DNA of 64,000 bases from NCBI RefSeq assembly GCF_000253295.1, contig NC_015717.1, positions 3,596,001 through 3,660,000 on the forward strand, in the 5' to 3' direction. Both the position numbers and the translations under genes were made by a program. The DNA comes from Hyphomicrobium sp. MC1 (GTDB lineage: Bacteria; Pseudomonadota; Alphaproteobacteria; Rhizobiales; Hyphomicrobiaceae). The notes under the pieces were generated by a model, which was not told where the DNA came from, did not search any database, and was given only the letters and a program-made list of their open reading frames with translations. Position 1 is the stretch's first letter. The number at the start of each line of letters is the position of its first letter. Of the stretch, positions 35,307-44,379 are shown in pieces.

Positions 35307-36234
35307 CGAAGGCCCCCATGCGCTTTGCCATCCAGAGATAGAAGGCCATGATCACCATCGGCACGACGGTGAAGGCGGCAGCCAGCGGGATATTTCCGGC
35401 CGTGCCCTGAAGTGTATAGACTGCCTGGCCGATCATCAGGCGGGAGTTGCCGACGATCTGCGGGATGATGTAGTCGCCGAGCGTCAGCGAAAACGTGAAG
35501 ATCGAGCCGGCGACGATTCCCGGCAGCGCCAAGGGAAAGATCACCGTGCGGAACGTCTGTCCGGGCTCAGCGCCGAGATCGGCTGAGGCTTCGATGAAAT
35601 TCGCCGGAACGCGCTCGAGCGCAGCTTGCGTCGGCAGGATCATGTACGGCAACCAGATGTAGACGAAAACCAGGAACGTGCCCAGATAACTAAACGACAG
35701 CGACGGGCCGCCAATGACAGGCAACGCCAAAATGCCGTCGAGCAGCCAATTGAGATGCAAAATCCCGGCGAACCAAGTGATGACGCCTTCTTTCGCGAGG
35801 ATGAGCTTCCAGGCATAGACCTTGACGAGGTAGCTCGACCACAGCGGCATCATCACCGCCAGGTAGAAGAGCGCCTTCATCCAGCCCCGCGCGTAACGGG
35901 CGGCGTAATAGGCAATCGGAAAAGCGATGAACGCGCTCGCGATCGTTACCAGCGCCGCCATCGTGACCGTGCGCACGATGATCTGGACGTTCGAGCCGTC
36001 GAAAAGCTGCTCGTAGGTCGAGAGCGTAAATTCGTGGACCACGAGGCCGGAGAAATCGTCGAGCGAATAGAAGCTTTGCAGGAGCAGCGCAAACAACGAG
36101 CCGACGTAGACGATGCCGATCCAGAGCAACGGCGGCGTCAGCAGCAAGAACGTCAGTAGCTGCGGGCGGGAGAAGAAAACGTCCGATATGGCGCCGGCAA
36201 ACCCGCGCCGCGTCTCCTGGGCGACCACCGTCAC
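35296..36234 (-). CDS. ydcU: ABC transporter permease (YdcU/PotB-like)
   Basis: First permease of the same importer. 312 residues, six membrane helices, and the EAA loop EASADLGAEPGQTFRTVIFPLALPG. It overlaps the ATPase gene by four bases (ATGA) and the second permease gene by 11, so all are translationally coupled. Confidence 0.9.
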   Translation of the reverse strand: MTVVAQETRRGFAGAISDVFFSRPQLLTFLLLTPPLLWIGIVYVGSLFALLLQSFYSLDDFSGLVVHEFTLSTYEQLFDGSNVQIIVRTVTMAALVTIASAFIAFPIAYYAARYARGWMKALFYLAVMMPLWSSYLVKVYAWKLILAKEGVITWFAGILHLNWLLDGILALPVIGGPSLSFSYLGTFLVFVYIWLPYMILPTQAALERVPANFIEASADLGAEPGQTFRTVIFPLALPGIVAGSIFTFSLTLGDYIIPQIVGNSRLMIGQAVYTLQGTAGNIPLAAAFTVVPMVIMAFYLWMAKRMGAFDVL

Positions 36235-37241
36235 GCGCCGTCTCCCATCGCGATCATGGCTGCCTTCGGCCAGACCAGCATGACGCGCTCGTCTTTGTGG
36301 AGTGTTGCACCTGCCGGGATCGTGGCGATCAAAGGCAGTTTTTCGGTCACGACGGTGACGCGGGTCACTGCGCCTTGATAGCTGACGGCGCTGACCGTGC
36401 CCCTAGCGGAGGCATAGTCGGCAGCGACGGTGGCGCTTTCCGGTACGACGTCGATCCGTTCGGGACGGAGGCTCGTCCAGGATGACGCGCCGCCATGAGC
36501 GGCGGCGAATTCCGGCGGCAGCACATTCGAGGAACCTACGAAATCGGCGACGAAACGGGTTGTCGGACGCTCATAGACGTCGGACGGCGTTCCGACCTGA
36601 ACGATCTTGCCTTCGTTGAAAATCGCGACACGGTTCGCCATCGAGAGGGCTTCGCCCTGGTCGTGCGTGACGAAGACAAACGTGATGCCTAGGCTCGTCT
36701 GCAGGGATTTCAACTCTTCCTGCATCTGCTCGCGCAGTTTCAGGTCGAGCGCGCCGAGCGGTTCGTCGAGCAGCAGGACCTTCGGGCCGTTCACGAGGGC
36801 GCGGGCCAGAGCAACGCGCTGACGCTGACCACCGGAAAGCTGCGCCGTGCGGCGCGTCTCGTAACCGGCGAGCTTGACGAGGGCGAGCGCATCTTTGGCT
36901 TTCGCCTCGCGCTCGGCTTTCGCAACGCCCTTGATCATCAGGCCATAGGCGACGTTCTCGCCGACGGTCATGTGCGGAAAGAGCGCGTAATCCTGGAAGA
37001 CGGTATTGACGTTGCGGCGATAGGGCGGGACGCCCTCTGCGGTTTCGCCGAAAATCTCGATGTGGCCTTCGTCAGGCTGCTCAAACCCGGCGATCAGCCG
37101 GAGGCACGTCGTCTTGCCGGAGCCCGATGGGCCAAGGAGCGCGAAGAATTCGCCCGGCTCAATGTCGAGCGAGACGCCGTCAACGGCACGCACGGAGCCA
37201 AAGCGACGCGATACGTTCTGGAAGCGGACTGCTGGAGACAT
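36231..37241 (-). CDS. ydcT: ABC transporter ATP-binding protein (YdcT/PotA-like)
   Basis: ATPase of the importer, 336 residues. Walker A GPSGSGKTTC is near 36-45, signature LSGGQRQRVALARALV, Walker B LLLDEPLGALD, and the switch histidine in VTHDQGEAL. The last 90 residues form the TOBE regulatory domain (SLRPERIDVVPESATV onward). It lies 59 bases after the binding-protein gene. Confidence 0.92.
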   Translation of the reverse strand: MSPAVRFQNVSRRFGSVRAVDGVSLDIEPGEFFALLGPSGSGKTTCLRLIAGFEQPDEGHIEIFGETAEGVPPYRRNVNTVFQDYALFPHMTVGENVAYGLMIKGVAKAEREAKAKDALALVKLAGYETRRTAQLSGGQRQRVALARALVNGPKVLLLDEPLGALDLKLREQMQEELKSLQTSLGITFVFVTHDQGEALSMANRVAIFNEGKIVQVGTPSDVYERPTTRFVADFVGSSNVLPPEFAAAHGGASSWTSLRPERIDVVPESATVAADYASARGTVSAVSYQGAVTRVTVVTEKLPLIATIPAGATLHKDERVMLVWPKAAMIAMGDGA

Positions 37242-37300
37242 GAAACTCTTTTGGGTCGTGCGGCCGGCCGTCAGATGGCCGACCGCAGGACGTGTAACCT

Positions 37301-38455
37301 TTATTTACCGAGGATCGCGATGAAATCTTTCGCCCACTGGGAATAGGGGACGCAAGAGCTTTCCTTTTCACACTTCGCCGTCGGTGTACGCCAGAACCAG
37401 ATCTTTTCGAAGTTCTCAGATCCGTTCGTTTCGCAGCCCTTGTCGCCAAGCAACGCATTGCCCTTACAGGCGGCGGGAACGGTCGGGACGGAACCGAACC
37501 AGGACGCCAGATCGCCCTGCAGCTTCGGGTTCAGTGAGTGCTCCATCCATTTGTAGGCGCAGTTCGGATGGGCGGCATTCACATGCATCATGGTCGTGTC
37601 GGCCCAGCCCGTGGCACCCTCTTCCGGAATGGTCGAGGCGATGGGCTTCTTGTCAGCCTGGAGAAGGTTGACCTGATACGGCCACGACGACGAGGCAACG
37701 ACGCCTTCGTTCTTGAAGTCATCGACCTGGACGGTGGCATCGTGCCAATAGCGGCCGATCAAGGCGCGCTGCGACTGCAACAGCGCAATGGCTGCGGCGT
37801 ACTGCTCCTTATTCAGCTCGTATGGGTTCTTGATGCCAAGCTCGGGCTTCTTCTTGCTGAGGAAGAGCGCAGCATCGGCGATATAGATCGGGCCGTCATA
37901 GGCCTGAACGCGGCCTTTGTTGCTCTTGCCATCCGGCAGCGTCTGCTCTTCGAACACGACCGACCAGCTCTTCGGCGGCTCCTTAAAGACTGTCGTGTTG
38001 TAGGCGAGGACGTTCGGGCCCCATTGGTACGGGACGCCGTAATGGACGCCGTCGACGGTGTGCCATGGCGCATTCTGAAGGCGCGGATCGATGGTCTTCC
38101 AGCTCGGGATCAGGTCGATGTTGATCGGCTGGACTTTCTTGCCCGCGACGAGGCGAAGTGAAGCGTCTCCCGATGCCGTGACGAGATCGAAGCCGCCCTG
38201 GTTCATCAGGGTGACCATTTCATCGGACGTCGCTGCGGTCTTCACGTTGACCTTGCAGCCCGTTTCCTTTTCGAAGCCCGTGACCCAATCGTAGTTCTTA
38301 TCGGACTCACCACGCTCGATGTAGCCGGGCCAAGCGACGATATCGACCTCGCCCTCGCCCGGTCCGATGGATTTCAAAGGCTCGCCCCAAGCGGAGAAGC
38401 TGCCCAACAAAAGAATCGCTGACGATGCTACTAGTGTCTTCCGGGTGGGCGTCAT
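37301..38455 (-). CDS. ydcS: ABC transporter substrate-binding protein (YdcS-like)
   Basis: Periplasmic solute receptor of 384 residues, close to the 381 of E. coli YdcS. A signal peptide (KTLVASSAILLLGSFSAWG) is followed by VDIVAWPGYIERGESDKNYDW and FEKETGCKVNVKTAATSDEM, typical of this receptor. Several cysteines near the C-terminus (ACKGNALLGDKGC, KCEKESSC) probably form disulfides, as in the family. The ligand is expected to be a polyamine such as putrescine. GGAGGAG lies upstream of the ATG at good distance. It is the promoter-proximal gene of ydcSTUV-patD. Confidence 0.9.
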   Translation of the reverse strand: MTPTRKTLVASSAILLLGSFSAWGEPLKSIGPGEGEVDIVAWPGYIERGESDKNYDWVTGFEKETGCKVNVKTAATSDEMVTLMNQGGFDLVTASGDASLRLVAGKKVQPINIDLIPSWKTIDPRLQNAPWHTVDGVHYGVPYQWGPNVLAYNTTVFKEPPKSWSVVFEEQTLPDGKSNKGRVQAYDGPIYIADAALFLSKKKPELGIKNPYELNKEQYAAAIALLQSQRALIGRYWHDATVQVDDFKNEGVVASSSWPYQVNLLQADKKPIASTIPEEGATGWADTTMMHVNAAHPNCAYKWMEHSLNPKLQGDLASWFGSVPTVPAACKGNALLGDKGCETNGSENFEKIWFWRTPTAKCEKESSCVPYSQWAKDFIAILGK

Positions 38456-38748
38456 GTGTGCTTACTCCTCCGATTGCACGCCGCGACGAAGCGGCGGGCA
38501 CCAAGAGCCGCCCAAACCTCTTCGCCGGTTATACCGGAAGGGATGTTAGTTCAGGATTTTCGGACACGCCAGAGAGGCCTGAAGCGACTCGTTTGCTGAG
38601 CAGATGCGAAAATGTCCTGTGGTCGCAATTGGTTGTCACGTAGGATGCGCCAATGCGCTCTTAACGGAACATGCTTCCTGCCGGATTGGCCAAACGATGA
38701 AAGACCGGCGAGCTTCAGCGCCTCTCCGAAAATACGACACGGTGCGAA
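38456..38748. promoter_or_regulatory. Divergent region between ydcS and the ModE-like gene
   Basis: 293 bases hold the promoters of the polyamine operon (leftward) and the ModE-like gene (rightward). A perfect palindrome, CCGGT-TAT-ACCGG, lies at 38525-38537, about 70 bases before ydcS, and is a candidate operator. Nothing else stands out. Confidence 0.4.
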
Positions 38749-39141
38749 ATGACAGTCATTAAGATCCGGATCGACTTCGACGACGACCGCTACATCGGTC
38801 ATGGGCGGATTCAGCTCTTGGAGCTGATCGGCCAACATGGCTCCATCGCCAAGGCAGCGAAGGCCATGGACATGTCATACAAGCGCGCCTGGTATTTGAT
38901 GGACGCGTTCAATTCGATGTTCGCCGATCCGCTGATCGAGCGCCAGCATGGCGGCAAGGGCGGTGGGGCCGCGAAGCTCACCCCGTTCGGCGCCGAGCTG
39001 GTCCGTCAATACCGGGAAATGGAAGCCAGAGCGTTGACCGTCTTCGCGAAACCGCTCTCGGCGATGGAGAAGCATCTGGCGGAAGTCGAAAAGCCAGCAG
39101 CCAAGCCACCGAAAAAAGGATCGCAGCCAGCGCGGACGTGA
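38749..39141 (+). CDS. modE: ModE-like winged-helix regulator, DNA-binding domain only
   Basis: 130-residue protein matching the N-terminal domain of the molybdate regulator ModE: RIQLLELIGQHGSIAKAAKA and MSYKRAWYLMDAFNSMFADP are the winged helix and dimer part. There is no C-terminal molybdate-binding domain; the tail is Lys- and Pro-rich. Such single-domain proteins are common, and some bind molybdate poorly or not at all. It is convergent with modC, seven bases apart, and probably controls modABC. Confidence 0.83.
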   Translation: MTVIKIRIDFDDDRYIGHGRIQLLELIGQHGSIAKAAKAMDMSYKRAWYLMDAFNSMFADPLIERQHGGKGGGAAKLTPFGAELVRQYREMEARALTVFAKPLSAMEKHLAEVEKPAAKPPKKGSQPART

Positions 39142-39148
39142 TCGCGAG

Positions 39149-39835
39149 CTAGCGGCTCAACACCTCGGCGGGCGTGCCCACGGCGACTACTCGGCCATCT
39201 GCAATCTTAATGACGCGCGACGCCAGTCGGTGCACCTCGTCTGTGTTGTGCGTCACAAAAACGATCGGCACCTTAAATTCATCGCGGACGCGCTCGATCA
39301 GGGTCATGATTTCCATGCGTCGCGCGTCATCGAGGCCCGACAAGGGTTCGTCCATCAGCAGAATGCGCGGCGAGGACAAAAGCGCCCGCGCCATAGCCAC
39401 ACGATGCTTCTCGCCGCCCGAAAGCGTTGCGGGTCGTCGCTTCAAAAGGTGGCCGATACCAAGCACGGCGATAATCGCGTCTTCGGGCAAAGCGTTGCCT
39501 TCGCTCCGCCTGAACCATTGCCCGAACTTGATGTTCTGCCGGACGGTGAGATGCGGGAAAAGCTGGGCGTCCTGAAAGACCAGCCCGACGCGGCGGCGAT
39601 GGCTCGGCACGAAGATGCCGGCTTCGATATCGGTCAGCACGTGACCAGAAACAACGATGCGGCCTTTGGCAGGCCGGTGAACGCCAGCGATCATATTCAA
39701 GACCGACGTCTTGCCCGAGCCGGACGGCCCGAAGAGCGCCGTCAGCGGACAATTGCTCTCGAAGGCGATGTCGAGGGTAAAACCGTTTCGCTTTTGAAAT
39801 GCCCAGACGCTGAGTGCCGGCTCTATGCTCGTCAT
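39149..39835 (-). CDS. modC: Molybdate ABC transporter ATP-binding protein, short form
   Basis: ATPase of the molybdate importer. From the ATG at 39835, which overlaps the modB stop as ATGA, it has only 228 residues: Walker A GPSGSGKTS, LSGGEKHRVAMARALLSSP, Walker B ILLMDEPLSGLD and the switch histidine in VTHNTDEV. The usual C-terminal TOBE/Mop domain of about 120 residues, which binds molybdate and regulates the pump, is missing; the frame ends at TAG right after VVAVGTPAEVLSR. This looks like a natural short form and not a frameshift, since the convergent gene begins seven bases later. Confidence 0.88.
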   Translation of the reverse strand: MTSIEPALSVWAFQKRNGFTLDIAFESNCPLTALFGPSGSGKTSVLNMIAGVHRPAKGRIVVSGHVLTDIEAGIFVPSHRRRVGLVFQDAQLFPHLTVRQNIKFGQWFRRSEGNALPEDAIIAVLGIGHLLKRRPATLSGGEKHRVAMARALLSSPRILLMDEPLSGLDDARRMEIMTLIERVRDEFKVPIVFVTHNTDEVHRLASRVIKIADGRVVAVGTPAEVLSR

Positions 39836-40530
39836 TCGAATACGGCAATCCGCTTCTGGATGCGGCGGTTCAGCATTTCGGACACGATCAACGCGACCAT
39901 CGCGATGAAAATCGAGACCGCCGCCAGCCGGAGAGCCTGATAGTCGCCGCCCGGCACTTGCGTATAGGTGTAAATCGCCGAGGGTATCGTTTGTGTTTCG
40001 CCTGGGATGTTGGAAACGAAGGTGATCGTCGCGCCGAATTCGCCGAGCGCCTTCGCGAAACAGAGAATGGCGCCGACCAGGATTCCGGGCAGCGCCAACG
40101 GCAGTGTCACAAGTGTGAAGGTCCACCAGGCATTGGCGCCGAGCGTAGACGCCGCTGTTTCGAGGCGGCGGTCGATGGCTTCAAAAGAAAGCCTTATCGC
40201 ACGCAGCATCAACGGAAAGCCCATGACGCCACATGCGAGCGCGGCGCCGGTCCACCGAAAAGAAAAGGTGATGCCGAAAAGGTCATAGAGCTCCCTGCCC
40301 ACCGGCCCCTGGCGGCCGAACGTCAGCAGCAGAAAATAGCCGGTAACGACGGGCGGCAGGACGAGCGGCAAGTGGAGGAACCCGTCAAGAATGACCTTTC
40401 CGGGAAACCGCCACCTCGCGAGAACGTAGGCCAGAAAAAGCGCGATCGGCAGTCCGACAAGCGTTCCGACCGTTGCGACGCGCAGGCTAAGCAGAATGGC
40501 CGTCCATTCGTCGGGGGAAAATCCTAGCAC
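39832..40530 (-). CDS. modB: Molybdate ABC transporter permease
   Basis: 232-residue inner-membrane permease with five or six helices. The start MLGFSPDEWTAILLSLRVATVGTLVGLPIAL and the EAA loop ETAASTLGANAWWTFTLVTLPLALPG are typical of ModB. It lies between modA (39 bases) and modC (overlap of four bases). Confidence 0.93.
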   Translation of the reverse strand: MLGFSPDEWTAILLSLRVATVGTLVGLPIALFLAYVLARWRFPGKVILDGFLHLPLVLPPVVTGYFLLLTFGRQGPVGRELYDLFGITFSFRWTGAALACGVMGFPLMLRAIRLSFEAIDRRLETAASTLGANAWWTFTLVTLPLALPGILVGAILCFAKALGEFGATITFVSNIPGETQTIPSAIYTYTQVPGGDYQALRLAAVSIFIAMVALIVSEMLNRRIQKRIAVFE

Positions 40531-40569
40531 CCTGCCTGCCTTTCGTTCGCAATTCCGCGGATCGTTTCG

Positions 40570-41379
40570 CTATTTGGTGAGAACGGTGAAGCCTTGCTTC
40601 GTGAAGAAGGCCTGTGCTTCTGGCGTCTTCAGATAGTTGACGAACGCCGTATCGGCGTCTGCATTCTTCGATGCGGCGATGATCGCAATGGGATAGATGA
40701 TCGGCGGATGCGTGTCGGCGGGGAACGCGTCGACGATCTTAACCTTGGGCTCGGCAGCGGCGTCCGTTTCGTAGACGATGCCAAGCGGCGCTTCGCCCTG
40801 CGCGACGAGCGCCAACGCGGCACGGACGTTGTCGGCTTGCGCGACTTTCGGCTCGACGTCCTTCCAGACGCCCAGCTTTTCAAGGGCGGCGTGGCCATAC
40901 TTGCCGGCCGGAACCGCTTTGACGTTCGCCATGGCGATGTGATTATCGCCGAGGGTGGCGGCGAGTGGGAAATCCTTCGCGATCTTGAGGTCAATCTTGC
41001 TGTCCTTCGGAGCGATCAGGACGAGGCGGTTGCCGAGCAGGTTGAAGCGCGTGTCAGTCTTGACCAGATCTTTTTTCTGGACGTAATCCATCCAGTCGAG
41101 ATCGGCCGAAATGAAGATGTCGGCAGGTGCCCCCTGCTCGATCTGCTTAGCGAGCGCGGATGAACCCGCGTAAGAGATGACGATCTTGTTGCCGGTGCTC
41201 TTCTCATAGGCCTTGACGGCGTCGTTGAGCGCGTTCCTCAGACTGGCTGCGGCGAAGATAGTGATGGTTGACGTATCGGTCTTTTGCGCCTGGGCGTCGG
41301 CCCAAAGCGTTGAAACCAACATGAGGCCGGCAAGGGCCATACGCAGAGATAGACGTGACAGAATCGACGCCGCGAGCAT
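40570..41379 (-). CDS. modA: Molybdate-binding periplasmic protein
   Basis: Solute receptor for molybdate and tungstate. 269 residues: a signal peptide (LRMALAGLMLVSTLWADAQA), then ITIFAAASLRNALNDAVKAY and ISYAGSSALAKQIEQGAPADIFISAD, which carry the oxyanion-binding serines. The end PEAQAFFTKQGFTVL is typical. The start was set at ATG 41379; a GTG four codons upstream (41391) is also possible. Confidence 0.92.
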   Translation of the reverse strand: MLAASILSRLSLRMALAGLMLVSTLWADAQAQKTDTSTITIFAAASLRNALNDAVKAYEKSTGNKIVISYAGSSALAKQIEQGAPADIFISADLDWMDYVQKKDLVKTDTRFNLLGNRLVLIAPKDSKIDLKIAKDFPLAATLGDNHIAMANVKAVPAGKYGHAALEKLGVWKDVEPKVAQADNVRAALALVAQGEAPLGIVYETDAAAEPKVKIVDAFPADTHPPIIYPIAIIAASKNADADTAFVNYLKTPEAQAFFTKQGFTVLTK

Positions 41380-41407
41380 TTCCAGACCCACCCTGATGAT
41401 CGATTGC

Positions 41408-41427
41408 GATATAGTCGCAAGGATATC
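41408..41427. promoter_or_regulatory. Candidate ModE-type operator before modA
   Basis: GATAT at 41408-41412 and ATATC at 41423-41427 form an inverted repeat with a ten-base spacer, 28 bases before the chosen modA start. ModE operators in E. coli are inverted AT-rich half-sites of the ATAT kind, so this is a fitting place and shape, although the match is short. Confidence 0.4.
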
Positions 41428-41551
41428 TAGGACGTGAGCGTTTGCAACGGGTCGTTTGGAAGCATAATCCAGACTTAGTTCAAACTTCGACGCCTAAAGG
41501 CCGTCGCCGGGATACGCGACACATGAGGTTCAATCGACCTTCGGTGCGCCA

Positions 41552-42679
41552 TTAACCGCGCGGCTTTGGCTTTTTGGCGCTACCGGCTTCGCGTGCGATC
41601 AACATGCTTTTACGCTCCACGCCCCAGCGGTAACCAGCCAGGCTGCCGTCAGCACGAACGACGCGGTGGCAGGGAACGGCGATCGCCAACGGGTTGGTTG
41701 CGCAGGCCCTCGCGACGGCCCGGACAGCTTTGGGACGGCCGACCCGGTCAGCAATTTCCGTGTACGTGGCAGTTGCGCCGAGGGGTATGTCCCGGAGCGC
41801 CTTCCAGACGCGCTGCTGAAATGCCGTGCCGCGAATATCGAGCGGCAGGTCAACCGGCTGTTGCGGATGCTCGACCAGACCGACGACGTCCGAGACGATT
41901 TTTTCGAACTGGCGATCTCCGGCAACGCGTTCGGCGTGGGGAAAAATAGTTTCAAGGTCTGCGATCAGTTGCTCGCGGTCGTCACCGATCAGAATGGTAG
42001 CAATTCCCTTCGCGCTGGCAGCGACGAGAATGTCGCCCAAAGTGCTGCGCCCGAATGCGAACGTCAGCACCTCGTTTTTTCCCCCGGCACGAAACGCTTT
42101 CGGCGACATACCAAGTGACTCGGCAGCGTTTTCATAAAAGCGCGCGCTCGAATTGAAGCCAGCATCGTAAATTGCTTCTGTCACGGACGTGCTCCTCTGC
42201 AATTCCTTGCGAACGGCTTTGCGGCGATGCGCGAGTGCATACTCTTTCGGTGTCACGCCGACGATGTCCTTGAAGATCCGATGGAAGTGAAACCGGCTGA
42301 GGCCGCTCGCCTTCGCCAGTTCGTCGAGGTTCGGAACATCGCTGCCGTCCTCCAGCGCACGGCATGCGGCAGCGATGATTTCGGCGCGACGCGCAACCAG
42401 CGACATCTCATCGGGACGACAACGCTTGCAGGGGCGAAAGCCTGCGGCTTCGGCGGCCGCCGGCGTTGCATGAAACGCTACGTTCTCGCGCTTAGCGCGA
42501 CGCGATGGGCATGACGGCCGGCAATAGACGCCCGTCGACTTGACGGAGAAAAAAAACGCTCCGTCGGCGGTTCTATCGCGCACAAGGACGGCGGCCCAGC
42601 GCTCTGCATCCGGGTCGGCCGCCTCAGCGGATTTATGTGTAGCTTTATCTTTGCGGGCCATTGCGGTTCGGGATGTCAT
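41552..42679 (-). CDS. ada: Ada, methylated-DNA repair protein and transcription activator
   Basis: Bifunctional adaptive-response protein of 375 residues from ATG 42679. The N-terminal zinc domain has C53, C57, C84 and C87 (the E. coli set at a constant offset of 15), where C53 accepts methyl from phosphotriesters. An AraC-type helix-turn-helix follows (NLDELAKASGLSRFHFHRIF, TEAIYDAGFNSSARFYE). The C-terminal O6-methylguanine transferase has C337 in the PCHRV motif. The long frame starts with TTG at 42712; ATG at 42661 is another option. It should remove methyl groups from DNA and then switch on its own gene. Confidence 0.93.
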   Translation of the reverse strand: MTSRTAMARKDKATHKSAEAADPDAERWAAVLVRDRTADGAFFFSVKSTGVYCRPSCPSRRAKRENVAFHATPAAAEAAGFRPCKRCRPDEMSLVARRAEIIAAACRALEDGSDVPNLDELAKASGLSRFHFHRIFKDIVGVTPKEYALAHRRKAVRKELQRSTSVTEAIYDAGFNSSARFYENAAESLGMSPKAFRAGGKNEVLTFAFGRSTLGDILVAASAKGIATILIGDDREQLIADLETIFPHAERVAGDRQFEKIVSDVVGLVEHPQQPVDLPLDIRGTAFQQRVWKALRDIPLGATATYTEIADRVGRPKAVRAVARACATNPLAIAVPCHRVVRADGSLAGYRWGVERKSMLIAREAGSAKKPKPRG

Positions 42680-42738
42680 GGTGCGCGCATCGTAGCGCGA
42701 GGCCCATTTCAATACATCCCGAACCTTGCTTTCAAATT

Positions 42739-44124
42739 TCAGACGATCGCCTTTACGGCGACTGCCGGTTGCGAGATGATGGCCGCGACCTGCTTTAGCG
42801 CTTCGACCAGCGACTCGCGGTCTGGTGCGACACCGAGCGAGAGCCGCAGCGCTTCAGGTTCTTCGGTGCCCGTCGCAAAAGCGGAACTCGGGACAACAGA
42901 AATTCCTGATCGGCCTGCGTGATCGGCGAAATCCGCAGCACGCCAATGCACCGGCATTTTCAGCCAGATGTGATGGCCGCAGCGGTCAGCTGCGATATTG
43001 GCGTCGCCTAGGACTGTTTTTGCCAAACGCTGGCGGGCGATATTTTCATCGCGAATGGCAACAGTCAGATCGTCGACGATGCCCGTCGAAATCCAGCGCG
43101 ACGCGACAGCGGCATTGATCGGCGGCACCATCAGGTTGACGGCGCGGATGACACCCGCCAGCCGCATCGCCTGGGCTGCGCCGGGCGCAACGACGTAGGC
43201 GATACGCAGCGCCGGTGTTGCGCACTTGGACAAGGTCGCAATATGCCATGTCAATTCCGGCGCCAAAGCCGCGAGCGGTGCCAGCGGCTCGAACTGCAGT
43301 GCCGAATAAGGATCGTCCTCAATGATCGTCACGCCGTAGCGTCGGGCGATAGCGACGATCTCGCGGCGGCGTTCTTCCGGAAGGGTTGCCGTCGTCGGGT
43401 TGTCGATGGACGGGATGACATAGAGCGCCTTCGGCGGCCGTTTCAGGCAGCAGGCCTCGAACGACTGCGGAACGATACCTTTGTCATCCATTGCCAGCGG
43501 ATACAAAACAAACCCGCGCTGCTGTGCGACTGCCTTCAGCCCAGGATAGGTGACGCAGCCGGCGGCAATCGTATCGCCTGGAGCGAGCACGCATTCGCAA
43601 ATGGCGAAGAGCGCGCTCTGGGCGCCACTCGCCAACACGATCGACGATGGCCGAACCTGATTGATGCGACGCCCAAGCCATGTTGCCGCCGCGGCGCGAT
43701 CGGTGTCGCTGCCGGTGCTCTCCTGATAGTGCAGGTGGAGCATGCCATGTTCTTCGGAGAGGAGATTGGCGACGGTCTCTGGAATCAGGCGCTTGAGATT
43801 CGCACTCGTCGGCTGTGGGGGAATATTCATGCTGAGATCGACGGCAGGCGGTGATCCGAGACCCAACATGCGGCCATCGTCAATGCGGCGGCGAATAAAC
43901 GTCCCGCGTCCGGCATTGGCTTCCACAAGTCCTCGCCGCCGCGCCTCGTTGAACGCGCGCGTAACCGTCGTGAGGTCGACCCCCAGCACCTCGGCGATCG
44001 TTCTTTGCGGCGGCAGCCGATCGCCGGGCTGAATGTGCCCTTCCTTCAGGTCCGCCTCGATGGCTTCGACAATGCCGCGGTATTTGAGCTGGCTACCTTC
44101 AACCAGCCAAGGCTTCCAAGACAT
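42739..44124 (-). CDS. MocR/PdxR-type GntR regulator with aminotransferase domain
   Basis: 461-residue fusion of a GntR winged helix (about 1-75: GIVEAIEADLKEGHIQPGDR, LPPQRTIAEVLGVDLTTVTRAFNEARRRG) with a class I aminotransferase-like PLP domain (SIDNPTTATLP, IIEDDPYSALQF, and the PLP lysine in TLSKCATPALRIAY). These proteins sense PLP or amino compounds and are usually activators or repressors and not metabolic enzymes. It is divergent from the DUF983 gene across an AT-rich region with five CATACA repeats, its probable binding sites. The ATG at 44124 has AAGGATATCGGAA upstream; the frame runs seven codons further. Confidence 0.88.
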   Translation of the reverse strand: MSWKPWLVEGSQLKYRGIVEAIEADLKEGHIQPGDRLPPQRTIAEVLGVDLTTVTRAFNEARRRGLVEANAGRGTFIRRRIDDGRMLGLGSPPAVDLSMNIPPQPTSANLKRLIPETVANLLSEEHGMLHLHYQESTGSDTDRAAAATWLGRRINQVRPSSIVLASGAQSALFAICECVLAPGDTIAAGCVTYPGLKAVAQQRGFVLYPLAMDDKGIVPQSFEACCLKRPPKALYVIPSIDNPTTATLPEERRREIVAIARRYGVTIIEDDPYSALQFEPLAPLAALAPELTWHIATLSKCATPALRIAYVVAPGAAQAMRLAGVIRAVNLMVPPINAAVASRWISTGIVDDLTVAIRDENIARQRLAKTVLGDANIAADRCGHHIWLKMPVHWRAADFADHAGRSGISVVPSSAFATGTEEPEALRLSLGVAPDRESLVEALKQVAAIISQPAVAVKAIV

Positions 44125-44149
44125 TTCCGATATCCTTGAATACAAAAGA

Positions 44150-44338
44150 CATACATTGTTTCAAAATGTATGGCAAATACGCGGAGGTGTAAATCATACA
44201 GTGTCGCCACCGTTGACTTCCGAGTCTGACGAAAGTAGCTATTTACTCGTATCTTCTCGTGTTTTGAAGCCTTTTAGACCAAATGACGCATGAGCCATAC
44301 AATGGCTATCATGTCCGGCCCATAAGCCATACATTATG
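44150..44338. promoter_or_regulatory. Cluster of five CATACA repeats, candidate MocR operators
   Basis: The motif GCCATACAnT and close variants occurs five times: CATACATT at 44150-44157, its inverse AATGTATGGC at 44165-44174, CATACAGTG at 44195-44203, GCCATACAATGG at 44294-44305 and GCCATACATTATG at 44326-44338. The first two form an inverted repeat 26 bases upstream of the MocR start; the last two lie close to the DUF983 start. Two groups, one per promoter, suggest shared control by the MocR protein. The region is much richer in A and T than its surroundings. Confidence 0.6.
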
Positions 44339-44379
44339 CGTACACGTGGTCTGAAACTGACTAAAAAAGGATTGTCATC

